8,067 nt of DNA from positions 1 through 8,067 of the forward strand of contig CAMOOA010000050.1 of assembly GCA_946621045.1 (NCBI GenBank), written 5' to 3'. The stretch is from an uncultured Erysipelotrichaceae bacterium. GTDB taxonomy: Bacteria; Bacillota_I; Bacilli_A; Erysipelotrichales; Erysipelotrichaceae. Numbering within the stretch: the stretch's first letter is position 1; every line of letters begins with the position of its first letter. Below are positions 1-6,929 of the stretch, in pieces. The notes beneath the pieces were generated by a model. The model searched no databases and had not been told where the DNA came from. It saw nothing but the letters and a program-made list of their open reading frames with translations. The position numbers and the translations under genes were made by a program.

Positions 1-2555
1 CCAATTCCTTCCTGGTAGGCATTGCCTTCCCGGGACTGAAGGAAAGCCTGAATACAGAAGAACTTACCGAAAAAATCTCGGATAAGGAAATTCCGGACTA
101 TATCGAATTTGAGGCGGATACGACCGGATTTGAACTCGGTATGACAATGACTGTCGCCGGAAATAATCTGCTTAAGGATTTCTCCATTGACGGTGATACG
201 GATATGTCTGAGCTGTCCGGAAAGATGGACCAGCTCACCGATGCCGCAGATCAGCTCAGCGAAGGAACACAGACACTGAAAGACGGAACCGGCGCACTCC
301 GGGAAGGCACGGACAAACTGAAGAACGGCGCATCCGCACTGAAAGACGGCACCGGCAAAGTGAAAGACGGTTCGGAACAGCTTGACAGCGGCGCTGCCCA
401 GCTGGCCGACGGAACCTCCGCGCTCAAAGAAGGCACCGACGCACTTGCGGCCGGGGCAGGGACGCTTGCGGAAGGCACGGGAACCCTGAGCGACGGCGCA
501 AAGAAGATCGATGAAGGCGCCGCTGCCCTGAAAGAAGGAACGGATACGCTTGCGGCCGGAACGAAGAAGCTGGCCGACGGAACCACCGCGATTGCGGCAG
601 GCGCGGATACGCTGAAAAAAGGCACTGCCGGTGCAGTGACCGGATCCAAAAAGCTTGCGGAAGGCGCAAAGTCTGTCGCAGACGGCACGGCGAAACTTCA
701 GACCGGTGTGAACCAGCTCAAAGACGGAATTGAAAAACCGGCAGAGGAAGGCGGCGTCAGTCTGAAAGACGGCGCAGAAGCCATGAGTACCCAGATCAGT
801 TCGAAGATTCAGGAACTCAATACTCAGAAACAGGGCCTCGAAACACTGAAGAAGAGCCTGTTCAAGGAAGTCGGCACAACTGCCGGCTATGACAGCGATC
901 TCGTTCTTGCCAAACAGTATCAGGATGTTCTGAACGCTGCGCAGAAGCTCGGACAGGCCCAGGCAGAAGCTGCCGCAGCCCAGAAACAGACTCTCATGCA
1001 GAAGACGATCGACACGCAGAACGAGACGATCAGCGATCAGAAAGAGACCATTGACACCCTTCAGGAAGAAAACGAAGAACTGAAGGGACAGGCAAATACA
1101 GAAGAGATCACGCAGACTTCGGAAACCGAAGACAATTCGGCACTGCTTCAGGCAAGGATCGATGAGCTCGAGGCGGAACTGAAAGCCAGTGAGGAAGCAG
1201 TTCCCGAACCGGAGGAAAACGCAGAACCCGAGACCCCGGCAGAGGATACTTCCGAACTGCAGAACCGGATCAGTGAACTCGAGGCAAAGGTCGCAGAATA
1301 TGAGGCCTCGGCTGAGGAAGAACAGCCTGCCGCGGATCCTGAACTGCAGGCCAAGGCAGAAGAACTTCAGACGAAACTCGATGCCGCATTGGCAGAGAAT
1401 ACGGAACTTCAGAATCAGGTCAGCTCCCTGCAGGAAGAAAACCGGACACTTTCCGCGCAGGTTGAGGAGGCCAATCAGACAATTAGTTCCCGGGACGGGG
1501 AAATCGCCGCACTGAAAGCGGAAAATGAGAGCCTGAAGGCAGCGCAGCCGGCAGACAGCACAGCAGAAGAACCTGCCGAACCCACTGCAGCCGGCGCAGA
1601 AACCGCGGAGGACATGCTTGTGCTGACCGGAAATGAAACCGTACCGGCAGATGTGCAGACCGCCGCAGCCGAACTTGAAAAAGCAAAGCAGGCATACAGT
1701 GCGACGGTAAGCGCGATGCTCGCAAATCCGTCGACCAATGATGCGCTGATCGTCAGCCAGATCGATGAAACCATCGCAATCATCAACACGACGATCGGGG
1801 ATGAAACAACAGGTCTCACCGCGCTGAAAAACGGCGCAGCGAAGATTTCCGAAGGAATCGGAAAGGTGGATGCCGGCGTGAATCAGCTTGCGGCCGGACT
1901 TGACGGAGACGGAACGGAAAAGAACCCGGGTCTTGTGAAGGGCGCTGCCGCAGTTGCGCAGGGCGCATCCGATCTCGCAGCCGGCGCAAAGACGCTCGAT
2001 ACAGGCGCAGGAACACTGAAGAAGGGCATTGCTCAGGTTGCGGCCGGAGCCGGAACAGTGAATGAAGGCGCCGGAAAAGCTGCCGGCGGAGCCAAGACGC
2101 TCAAAGAGGGAATGGATTCTCTCAGCACCGGCGCAGAACAGGTGAATACCGGTGCCAAAGCGCTGAAAAAAGGCGCAGACGATGTGAACAGCGGTGCGTC
2201 CGAACTTGATAACGGCGCAGCGGCGCTCCATAAGGGAACCAGTGATCTGAAAACCGGCACAGCCGATCTGGACAACGGCGCATCCGAACTTCTGAACGGC
2301 GTGATCCTTCTGGATGACGGTGCGGTGAAGCTGGATGACGGAACACTGAAGCTTCTGGAAGGAATGGACAAATTCCGTTCCGAAGGAATTGACCGGCTTG
2401 CGGAAGTGTTCGGCGGCGAGCTTGAGGATGTGCTTGACCGGCTTACTGCGATCAGTGATGCGGGAACCGGATATCGGAGTTTCAGCGGAACTTCAGACAA
2501 TGAAAATGACAGCGTAAAGTTCATCTTCAGAACCGAAGGTGTGAAGGCGGACTGA
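1..2555 (+). CDS. Leu/Gly heptad-repeat, coiled-coil secreted-type protein (5' partial)
   Basis: The reading frame is open from base 3 to the TGA at 2553-2555 (850 residues visible), so the gene starts upstream; the ATG at 141 is internal. The first ~75 residues form a globular segment (VGIAFPGLKESL, then IPDYIEFEADTTGFELGMTMTV) that resembles, from memory, the end of the N-terminal domain of large heptad-repeat proteins of gut Firmicutes. It is followed by 23 in-register xxxLxxG heptads (246-728), a coiled coil (about 990-1540) with Pro/Glu-rich hinges near 1191-1250 and 1539-1614, 24 more heptads (1815-2363) and a ~60-residue C-terminal segment ending in a VKFIFRTEG motif. No membrane helix or sorting signal is visible. 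The heptads match the xxxLxxG pattern also seen in YhgE/Pip-type membrane proteins. An extended rod at the cell surface or in a membrane complex is an inference; the biochemical role is unknown. A terminator follows, so this is the last gene of its transcript. Confidence 0.85.
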   Translation, partial: NSFLVGIAFPGLKESLNTEELTEKISDKEIPDYIEFEADTTGFELGMTMTVAGNNLLKDFSIDGDTDMSELSGKMDQLTDAADQLSEGTQTLKDGTGALREGTDKLKNGASALKDGTGKVKDGSEQLDSGAAQLADGTSALKEGTDALAAGAGTLAEGTGTLSDGAKKIDEGAAALKEGTDTLAAGTKKLADGTTAIAAGADTLKKGTAGAVTGSKKLAEGAKSVADGTAKLQTGVNQLKDGIEKPAEEGGVSLKDGAEAMSTQISSKIQELNTQKQGLETLKKSLFKEVGTTAGYDSDLVLAKQYQDVLNAAQKLGQAQAEAAAAQKQTLMQKTIDTQNETISDQKETIDTLQEENEELKGQANTEEITQTSETEDNSALLQARIDELEAELKASEEAVPEPEENAEPETPAEDTSELQNRISELEAKVAEYEASAEEEQPAADPELQAKAEELQTKLDAALAENTELQNQVSSLQEENRTLSAQVEEANQTISSRDGEIAALKAENESLKAAQPADSTAEEPAEPTAAGAETAEDMLVLTGNETVPADVQTAAAELEKAKQAYSATVSAMLANPSTNDALIVSQIDETIAIINTTIGDETTGLTALKNGAAKISEGIGKVDAGVNQLAAGLDGDGTEKNPGLVKGAAAVAQGASDLAAGAKTLDTGAGTLKKGIAQVAAGAGTVNEGAGKAAGGAKTLKEGMDSLSTGAEQVNTGAKALKKGADDVNSGASELDNGAAALHKGTSDLKTGTADLDNGASELLNGVILLDDGAVKLDDGTLKLLEGMDKFRSEGIDRLAEVFGGELEDVLDRLTAISDAGTGYRSFSGTSDNENDSVKFIFRTEGVKAD
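246..728 (+). repeat. Heptad repeat block 1 (23 x xxxLxxG)
   Basis: Twenty-three consecutive 7-codon units keep perfect register with no insertion. Position 4 is Leu (sometimes Val, Ile or once Ala) and position 7 is invariantly Gly. Typical units are TQTLKDG, TDKLKNG and AAQLADG. The DNA copies have diverged in synonymous positions, so this is a protein-level repeat rather than a recent tandem duplication. Confidence 0.93.
1815..2363 (+). repeat. Heptad repeat block 2 (about 24 x xxxLxxG)
   Basis: Four heptads (LTALKNG to VNQLAAG) are followed by a 15-residue spacer (LDGDGTEKNPGLVKG) and then twenty more in register, ending at TLKLLEG. The last units are richer in Asp and Asn (TADLDNG, AVKLDDG) than those of block 1. 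Phrases such as CTTGCGGCCGG recur in both blocks, consistent with old duplication within the gene. Confidence 0.92.
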
Positions 2556-2575
2556 GCGCAGAAACAGTCATAAGG

Positions 2576-2607
2576 GATGCGGTTATTGCCGCATCTTTTT
2601 TTCTTTT
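2576..2607 (+). terminator. Intrinsic terminator after the heptad-repeat gene
   Basis: A perfect 7-bp stem (GATGCGG at 2576-2582 with CCGCATC at 2589-2595) encloses a 6-base loop (TTATTG). It is followed by a T7-C-T4 tract and lies 20 bases after the stop codon. It separates the heptad-repeat gene from the GH2 operon. It also argues against any start for the GH2 protein at the ATG inside this hairpin (2577). Confidence 0.93.
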
Positions 2608-2616
2608 CCGGCCGAC

Positions 2617-2631
2617 GCAGGGAGTCCCTGC
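2617..2631. promoter_or_regulatory. 15-base perfect palindrome, candidate operator of the GH2-ROK operon
   Basis: GCAGGGAGTCCCTGC is a 7-bp inverted repeat around one central base. It ends at or next to the place where the -35 element of the downstream promoter should be. A repressor bound here would block that promoter. In RNA it could only form a 5-bp stem with a 5-base loop and has no T tract, so a DNA operator is the better reading. The cognate regulator is not in the window. Confidence 0.55.
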
Positions 2632-2667
2632 ACAGGCGGAAGCGGACATCTGCTAAAATAGATATCG
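2629..2667 (+). promoter_or_regulatory. Putative extended -10 promoter of the GH2 operon
   Basis: TGCTAAAAT at 2651-2659 is a good extended -10 (TG, one base, TAAAAT). The -35 is poor: TGCACA at 2629-2634 lies 19 bases upstream, and CACAGG at 2631-2636 lies at 17. A weak -35 is tolerable with an extended -10. The predicted transcription start falls at about 2666-2667, the first base of the GTG start codon. It lies immediately after a terminator, where a new promoter is expected. Confidence 0.55.
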
Positions 2668-5312
2668 TGAAACGATCACTGTTTTTTGTGTACGCACTCG
2701 CGCTTCAGTGCATGTTCGGCACGGTTTCCGCAAAGGCGGAAGAACCGGATGTTTTCACTGTGACCGGACGGTCATCGGATCTGAATGCACACTGGCAGTT
2801 CCGGCTCGAACAGGAAAATGCCTGGCGGGATATTGATCTTCCGCATGACTGGTCCATTGAACAGGAATACAGCACGGAGAACGAAGCGGAAAGCGGCTTT
2901 CTGCCGGGCGGAACCGGTTATTACCGGAAAACGCTGATCCTTCCGGAAATGTGTGCCGGCAAACGGATCCTGCTGGAATTTGAAGGGGTTTATCAGAATG
3001 CGGAGATTTCCGTAAACGGAAAACGGCTGGGAATCCATCCGTACGGATATACTGCGTTTGCCTTTGATATTTCCGAGGAAATAACCGCGGACGGCAAAAC
3101 AGAGAATGTGATCGAGGTAAAGGTAAATAACGAACTGCCTTCCAGCCGCTGGTATTCGGGAAGCGGCATCTACCGTGATGTGAAGCTTACCGTAACGGAA
3201 CCGCAGTACATTGCCCGCAACGGCATTCATATCGAAACGCCGGATCTTGCGGAAGATCCCGGTCATGCGAAAACTGCGGTTGAGGTGACGGTCGGAAATG
3301 ACGCGGCGGAAGCGAAGGTGATGTCGGTCCGTACATCGATTCTTGATAAAACAGGAGCGGTTGTCAGTAAATCCGAAAGCGGACCGTTTCCGGTGAAGGG
3401 AAACGGAACGGAAACCATCGCGGACACTCTGACGGTGGATCATCCTCTGTTATGGTCAGTGAATGATCCGAATCTCTATATCTGCCGCACGGAAGTGCTG
3501 GATGAAGAGGGCAATGTGACAGACAGCACGGATACCCGATTCGGCTACCGCTGGATGACCTTTGACAATGAGACCGGGTTTTACCTGAACGGGGAGCCGG
3601 TGAAACTGAAGGGGGTCTGTCTCCATCATGATTTCGGTGCGCTCGGCGCAGCCGCATATCATGCGGCGCTGGATGCGCGCCTTGATCAGCTTCAGGATAT
3701 GGGTGTCAATGCGATCCGCAGCGCCCATAATCCGGCAGACGGATACTTCCTGCAGGAATGCAGCGAAAGGGGAATCCTGGTCATTGAAGAGGCGTTTGAT
3801 ACCTGGTCAAATTCCAAGAATGACAATACGGAGGATTACGGAAAGGTATTTCTGGAAGAGATCACTGCGGACAACGAAATTGCCGGCGGAGAAGCCGGCA
3901 TGATGTGGAGTGCATTTGATGTGCGGGAGATGGTTCTGCATTCCCGCAATGAGCCATGCATGTTAATGTACTCGATCGGAAACGAAATACTCGGAAACAT
4001 TGACGGGGACACCTCGGAATATCCGAACTATGCACGCATTCTCAGTGAATGGATCGAAACCTTCACCGATACGATACCCGTAACGATCGCGGACAATATG
4101 ACGGTAAAGGGAAGTGAGACACAGATCCTGATGGATACGGCGGTAGTCGATGCTGGCGGCATTGTCGGACTGAACTACGCAACCGAAAAAACCATGGACG
4201 CATATCACAGGGACCATCCGGAATGGTGCCTGTACGGCAGTGAGACCGCAAGCACGTTCGGCTCCCGCGGAGAATACAGCACGCTCGACATCAATCGGAA
4301 GACGCATCAGATCACGGCGTATGACCGGGAATATGTGGAGTGGGGCATGACGGCGCAGAACGCCTGGCTCAACACCATAAAGCGGGACTATATCGCCGGC
4401 GAATTTGTCTGGACCGGCTTTGACTACATCGGGGAGCCGGAGCCGTGGAACGGCTGGCATGCAGGTTCCGTCACCGGAACAGAGCCGCTGCCGAACAGTT
4501 CCTACTTCGGCATCATTGACACGGCAGGTTTTCCGAAGGATTCCTATTACTTCTATCAGAGCCAGTGGCGGGATGATATCACCGTACTGCATGTGCTTCC
4601 GGACTGGAATCCGGACAACCTGAAAAAAAGCCTGTTCGGAAATGCGGAGGTGACGGTCTATACCAATGCGCCTTCGGCGGAACTGTTTCTGAACGGAAAA
4701 TCACTCGGAAGAGTCACTGCCGAAACAAAGACCACAGAAGCCGGATACACATACCGGCTCTATGACGGAGCGCTGTCCTGGACGAAGAAGGTCCGCTTCC
4801 GGAGCGGAACGCTTGAAGCGGTCGCCTATGATGCGGACGGCAATGTGATTGCGTCGACCTCCGGAAGAAAGAAGGTCACGACCTGCGGCGAACCGGCTGC
4901 GGTCCGTGTGGAAACAGACCGCCGGTACCTTGCGGCGGACGGCAGGGATCTTACGTATGTGCGGGCGTACCTTGTCGATGCGGCATGCAATCCGGTAAGC
5001 AGTGATGACCGGACGCTTACCTTCCGCCTGGAAGGAAGCGGGACGATTCTCGGCAGCGACAGCGGTGATCCGACCGATACGAAGTCCATGCAGGACAATA
5101 CGGATCATGAAGCCGTGCGCGATACCTTCCGCGGCGCAGCCGCTGCGGTTATTCAGGCAGGCAGCGCGGCGGAAGAACTGACGATTACAGTAAGTGCAGA
5201 AGGACTGACATCCGGCATGTGCCGGATCACAGTCGGAACAGCGATACCGGAAACCCTTACCGCACGTACGGCAAGGGCGGTGACCGGCAGAGCAGGAGGA
5301 AAAACAAAATGA
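2667..5312 (+). CDS. Secreted GH2 beta-galactosidase (BgaA-like catalytic unit)
   Basis: Retaining exo-glycosidase of family GH2, 881 residues from the GTG at 2667. This start gives a signal peptide (MKRS, a hydrophobic core, AKA cleavage near residue 24). An upstream ATG at 2577 sits inside the terminator and is rejected. Domains are: jelly-roll sugar-binding (about 25-200, with SRWYSGSGIYRDV), Ig-like (200-300), TIM barrel (300-620), a DUF4982-like domain (about 650-690) and a GH2 C-terminal Ig-like domain (740-850). The acid/base is Glu440 in SIGNE and the nucleophile is Glu526 in YGSETAS. The NSSYFGIID and FPKDSYYFYQSQW segments and an EDYGK...WSAFD insertion resemble, from memory, the catalytic part of pneumococcal BgaA, which removes terminal beta-1,4-galactose. 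The glucuronidase N-x-K motif is absent after the FVWTGFDY strand. No carbohydrate-binding repeats, LPXTG or other anchor follows. The stop overlaps the ROK kinase start. Substrate remains inferred. Confidence 0.88.
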   Translation: MKRSLFFVYALALQCMFGTVSAKAEEPDVFTVTGRSSDLNAHWQFRLEQENAWRDIDLPHDWSIEQEYSTENEAESGFLPGGTGYYRKTLILPEMCAGKRILLEFEGVYQNAEISVNGKRLGIHPYGYTAFAFDISEEITADGKTENVIEVKVNNELPSSRWYSGSGIYRDVKLTVTEPQYIARNGIHIETPDLAEDPGHAKTAVEVTVGNDAAEAKVMSVRTSILDKTGAVVSKSESGPFPVKGNGTETIADTLTVDHPLLWSVNDPNLYICRTEVLDEEGNVTDSTDTRFGYRWMTFDNETGFYLNGEPVKLKGVCLHHDFGALGAAAYHAALDARLDQLQDMGVNAIRSAHNPADGYFLQECSERGILVIEEAFDTWSNSKNDNTEDYGKVFLEEITADNEIAGGEAGMMWSAFDVREMVLHSRNEPCMLMYSIGNEILGNIDGDTSEYPNYARILSEWIETFTDTIPVTIADNMTVKGSETQILMDTAVVDAGGIVGLNYATEKTMDAYHRDHPEWCLYGSETASTFGSRGEYSTLDINRKTHQITAYDREYVEWGMTAQNAWLNTIKRDYIAGEFVWTGFDYIGEPEPWNGWHAGSVTGTEPLPNSSYFGIIDTAGFPKDSYYFYQSQWRDDITVLHVLPDWNPDNLKKSLFGNAEVTVYTNAPSAELFLNGKSLGRVTAETKTTEAGYTYRLYDGALSWTKKVRFRSGTLEAVAYDADGNVIASTSGRKKVTTCGEPAAVRVETDRRYLAADGRDLTYVRAYLVDAACNPVSSDDRTLTFRLEGSGTILGSDSGDPTDTKSMQDNTDHEAVRDTFRGAAAAVIQAGSAAEELTITVSAEGLTSGMCRITVGTAIPETLTARTARAVTGRAGGKTK
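5294..5299 (+). promoter_or_regulatory. Strong Shine-Dalgarno inside the GH2 3' end
   Basis: AGGAGG ends 9 bases before the ATG at 5309, inside the last codons of the GH2 gene. Together with the ATGA overlap (stop TGA 5310-5312) it indicates translational coupling. It also fixes the kinase start at 5309 rather than at in-frame starts further upstream such as 5219. Confidence 0.9.
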
Positions 5313-6232
5313 AAAACTATCTCGTATTTGACTGGGGCGGTACATTTCTGAAGTATGCATTGATGAATGAGGAAACCGAGATCCTGTATAAGGACAAGAT
5401 TCCTGCACCGTCCGGAGACAGCTCCAAGGAGGAATTCTACCGGCTGCTGGATCCGATCGTGGAACAGTACCGGAATGAGGCGGCAGGCATTGCCGTTTCC
5501 ATGCCGGGCATGCTGGATGACCGGACCGGGTTCTGCCGGACCGGCGGATCCCTGAGATTCAATGCCGGCACGAATGTCGCAAAGGAGATGTTTGAGCGCT
5601 GGCATCTTCCGGTATCCGTGGAAAATGACGGAAAGGCCGCAGTGCTTGCGGAACACTGGAAAGGTGCCCTGCAGGGCTGTCACGACTGTGCGGTTCTGAT
5701 CATCGGAACCGGCATCGGCGGCGGCATTATTCTCAATGACCGCCTCTTGGTAGGAAAGGACTTTTCCGCCGGGGAATACAGCTATATCTGCACGAATGAT
5801 CAGCATACCGATACCTTTGACGGATTCTGGTGCCGCAACGGCCACAAGGTGATCGGACGCAAGCTTTCCGCGGCGACCGGCGAACCGGAAGAGGGGCTGG
5901 ACGGCATCGAACTGTTCCGGCGCATCCGTGACAATGATGAGACCGCAAAGCAGGTGCTGCGTGAAATCGCGGCGGACTATGCGGTGCAGATCTATAACCT
6001 CAGCATTCTCTTAAACCTTGAGAAGATCGCGGTCGGCGGCGGTATCTCCGCAGACCCGCTGCTCATTGATTATCTGAAGAAGGCGCTGTGGGACATGCAT
6101 GAAAAGCTCCCGTTTGGACCGGCGGAGAACAGCGCACTGATCATGGCGGATGTGGTGCCGTGCCGGTTCCGCAATGACGCAAATCTCATCGGCGCGCTGT
6201 ACCATCACCTGTACGGCACATGGGAGAACTGA
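5309..6232 (+). CDS. ROK-family sugar kinase
   Basis: Cytoplasmic ATP-dependent sugar kinase of the ROK family, 307 residues, a usual length. It opens with the phosphate-binding motif D8-W-G10-G11-T12 and carries the catalytic-base motif END (Asp107) and the glycine loop GTGIGGG (133-139). A second-lobe segment reads LEKIAVGGGIS. There is no N-terminal helix-turn-helix, so it is a kinase and not a NagC/XylR-type repressor. The usual zinc site is missing: the Glu-x-Gly-His motif reads GEYSY (156-159) and there is no CxCGxxGC cluster. That places it in the zinc-less branch often annotated as beta-glucoside kinase or glucokinase-like. It overlaps the GH2 gene by 4 bases, so it probably phosphorylates a sugar released by that enzyme. 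Which sugar (glucose, GlcNAc, a glucoside or another) cannot be read from sequence. Confidence 0.88.
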   Translation: MKNYLVFDWGGTFLKYALMNEETEILYKDKIPAPSGDSSKEEFYRLLDPIVEQYRNEAAGIAVSMPGMLDDRTGFCRTGGSLRFNAGTNVAKEMFERWHLPVSVENDGKAAVLAEHWKGALQGCHDCAVLIIGTGIGGGIILNDRLLVGKDFSAGEYSYICTNDQHTDTFDGFWCRNGHKVIGRKLSAATGEPEEGLDGIELFRRIRDNDETAKQVLREIAADYAVQIYNLSILLNLEKIAVGGGISADPLLIDYLKKALWDMHEKLPFGPAENSALIMADVVPCRFRNDANLIGALYHHLYGTWEN

Positions 6233-6236
6233 ATCG

Positions 6237-6920
6237 ATGCAGGTACTGATCGGCGGAAGATATGAGCCGGTGACGATTACCCGCAGGAAAGTGAAGCGCA
6301 TCACCCTGCGGATCGGAAAAGAGGGGGAGATCCTGATTACCTGTCCGCGCTGGACATTGCTGTTTGAGATTGAAAAACTCATTTACGCGAACGAAGCGTG
6401 GATCCTTGACCAGAAGCTTCGCCGCCGCAAGGAGGCGGAGGTCAACCGGGAAGGGCTCAGCGGCGATACGATCTGGTGGCTGGGAGAACCGCGGCATGTG
6501 ACCTGCGAACCCGCATCCCGCGACTCGGTGACGATTGACGGTGAGGAGATCCGCTTTTTTCTGAAGGAAAAAACCGATGCGCGGATCGAGGCGGCATTCC
6601 GCAAGGCGGCGAATAAAAAACTGCTGGAAATGGCAGACGAGGCACGGACCGCATGGGACGTGCAGATCTGCGATGCAAACGGCATACCGCGCCCCGTGAT
6701 CAGGACCCGCTATATGACAAGCCGTTGGGGCGTCTGTTATCCGGCAAAGCATGTGATCACGCTGAGCACGCGTCTGATCCACTACCCGGAGATCTGTTTT
6801 GAATATGTGCTTCTGCATGAATACGCGCATTTCCTTGTACAGAATCATTCTCCGGCATTCTATGATGTTGTGCGGACCTATATGCCGGATTACAAAATGC
6901 GTATCCGGCTGCTGAAGTAA
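6237..6920 (+). CDS. YgjP/DUF45-family metal-dependent hydrolase (HExxH)
   Basis: Protein of 227 residues, the family's normal size. The ATG at 6237 follows a GGGAGA ribosome site with a 9-base spacer; an earlier in-frame ATG (6150) lies inside the kinase gene and gives an unrelated N-terminus. The N-terminal part has the family pattern RRKVKRITLRI...ITCPRW...IEKLI..NEAWI. The C-terminal metal-binding part has SRWGVC (Trp164-Cys167, usually WGSC), HEYAH (His194, Glu195, His198) and NHSPAFY with His204 as the likely third ligand. No signal peptide or membrane helix is present, so it is cytoplasmic. The fold is related to M48-type zincins and these proteins are commonly annotated as metalloproteases, but I recall E. 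coli YgjP being described as a UTP pyrophosphatase, so the reaction is uncertain. It lies 4 bases after the kinase and 9 before the channel gene, hence co-transcribed. Confidence 0.88.
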   Translation: MQVLIGGRYEPVTITRRKVKRITLRIGKEGEILITCPRWTLLFEIEKLIYANEAWILDQKLRRRKEAEVNREGLSGDTIWWLGEPRHVTCEPASRDSVTIDGEEIRFFLKEKTDARIEAAFRKAANKKLLEMADEARTAWDVQICDANGIPRPVIRTRYMTSRWGVCYPAKHVITLSTRLIHYPEICFEYVLLHEYAHFLVQNHSPAFYDVVRTYMPDYKMRIRLLK

Positions 6921-6925
6921 GGAGG
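6919..6925 (+). promoter_or_regulatory. Ribosome site of the MscS gene, short spacer
   Basis: AAGGAGG begins within the TAA stop codon of the YgjP-like gene and leaves only 4 bases before the ATG at 6930. That is shorter than the 9-base spacers of the two preceding genes. No better start exists nearby: the next in-frame ATG is at residue 36, within or just after the first membrane helix. Confidence 0.75.
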
Positions 6926-6929
6926 CTCC

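Noticed and set aside
251..688. Minus-strand open frame with periodic Pro/Ser repeats (and a similar one at 2033-2524)
   Set aside because: The periodicity is the reverse complement of the xxxLxxG heptads on the + strand; it has no independent coding evidence.
2577..2666. N-terminal extension of the GH2 protein from the ATG at 2577
   Set aside because: The ATG is inside the terminator hairpin and the 30 extra residues (MRLLPHLFFF, then an Arg-rich stretch) would bury the signal peptide. GTG at 2667 gives a clean signal sequence.
5219..5308. Earlier start for the ROK kinase
   Set aside because: The extension lies inside the GH2 gene and lacks family similarity. The DxGGT motif is expected within the first 10-15 residues and AGGAGG precedes 5309.
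4701..5408. Minus-strand open frames opposite the GH2 and kinase genes (also 3963-4592 and 5153-5845)
   Set aside because: They show no domain, ribosome site or promoter and mirror strongly coding + strand sequence.
6150..6236. N-terminal extension of the YgjP-like protein
   Set aside because: It overlaps the kinase gene in another frame. The family N-terminus and a good ribosome site fit the ATG at 6237.
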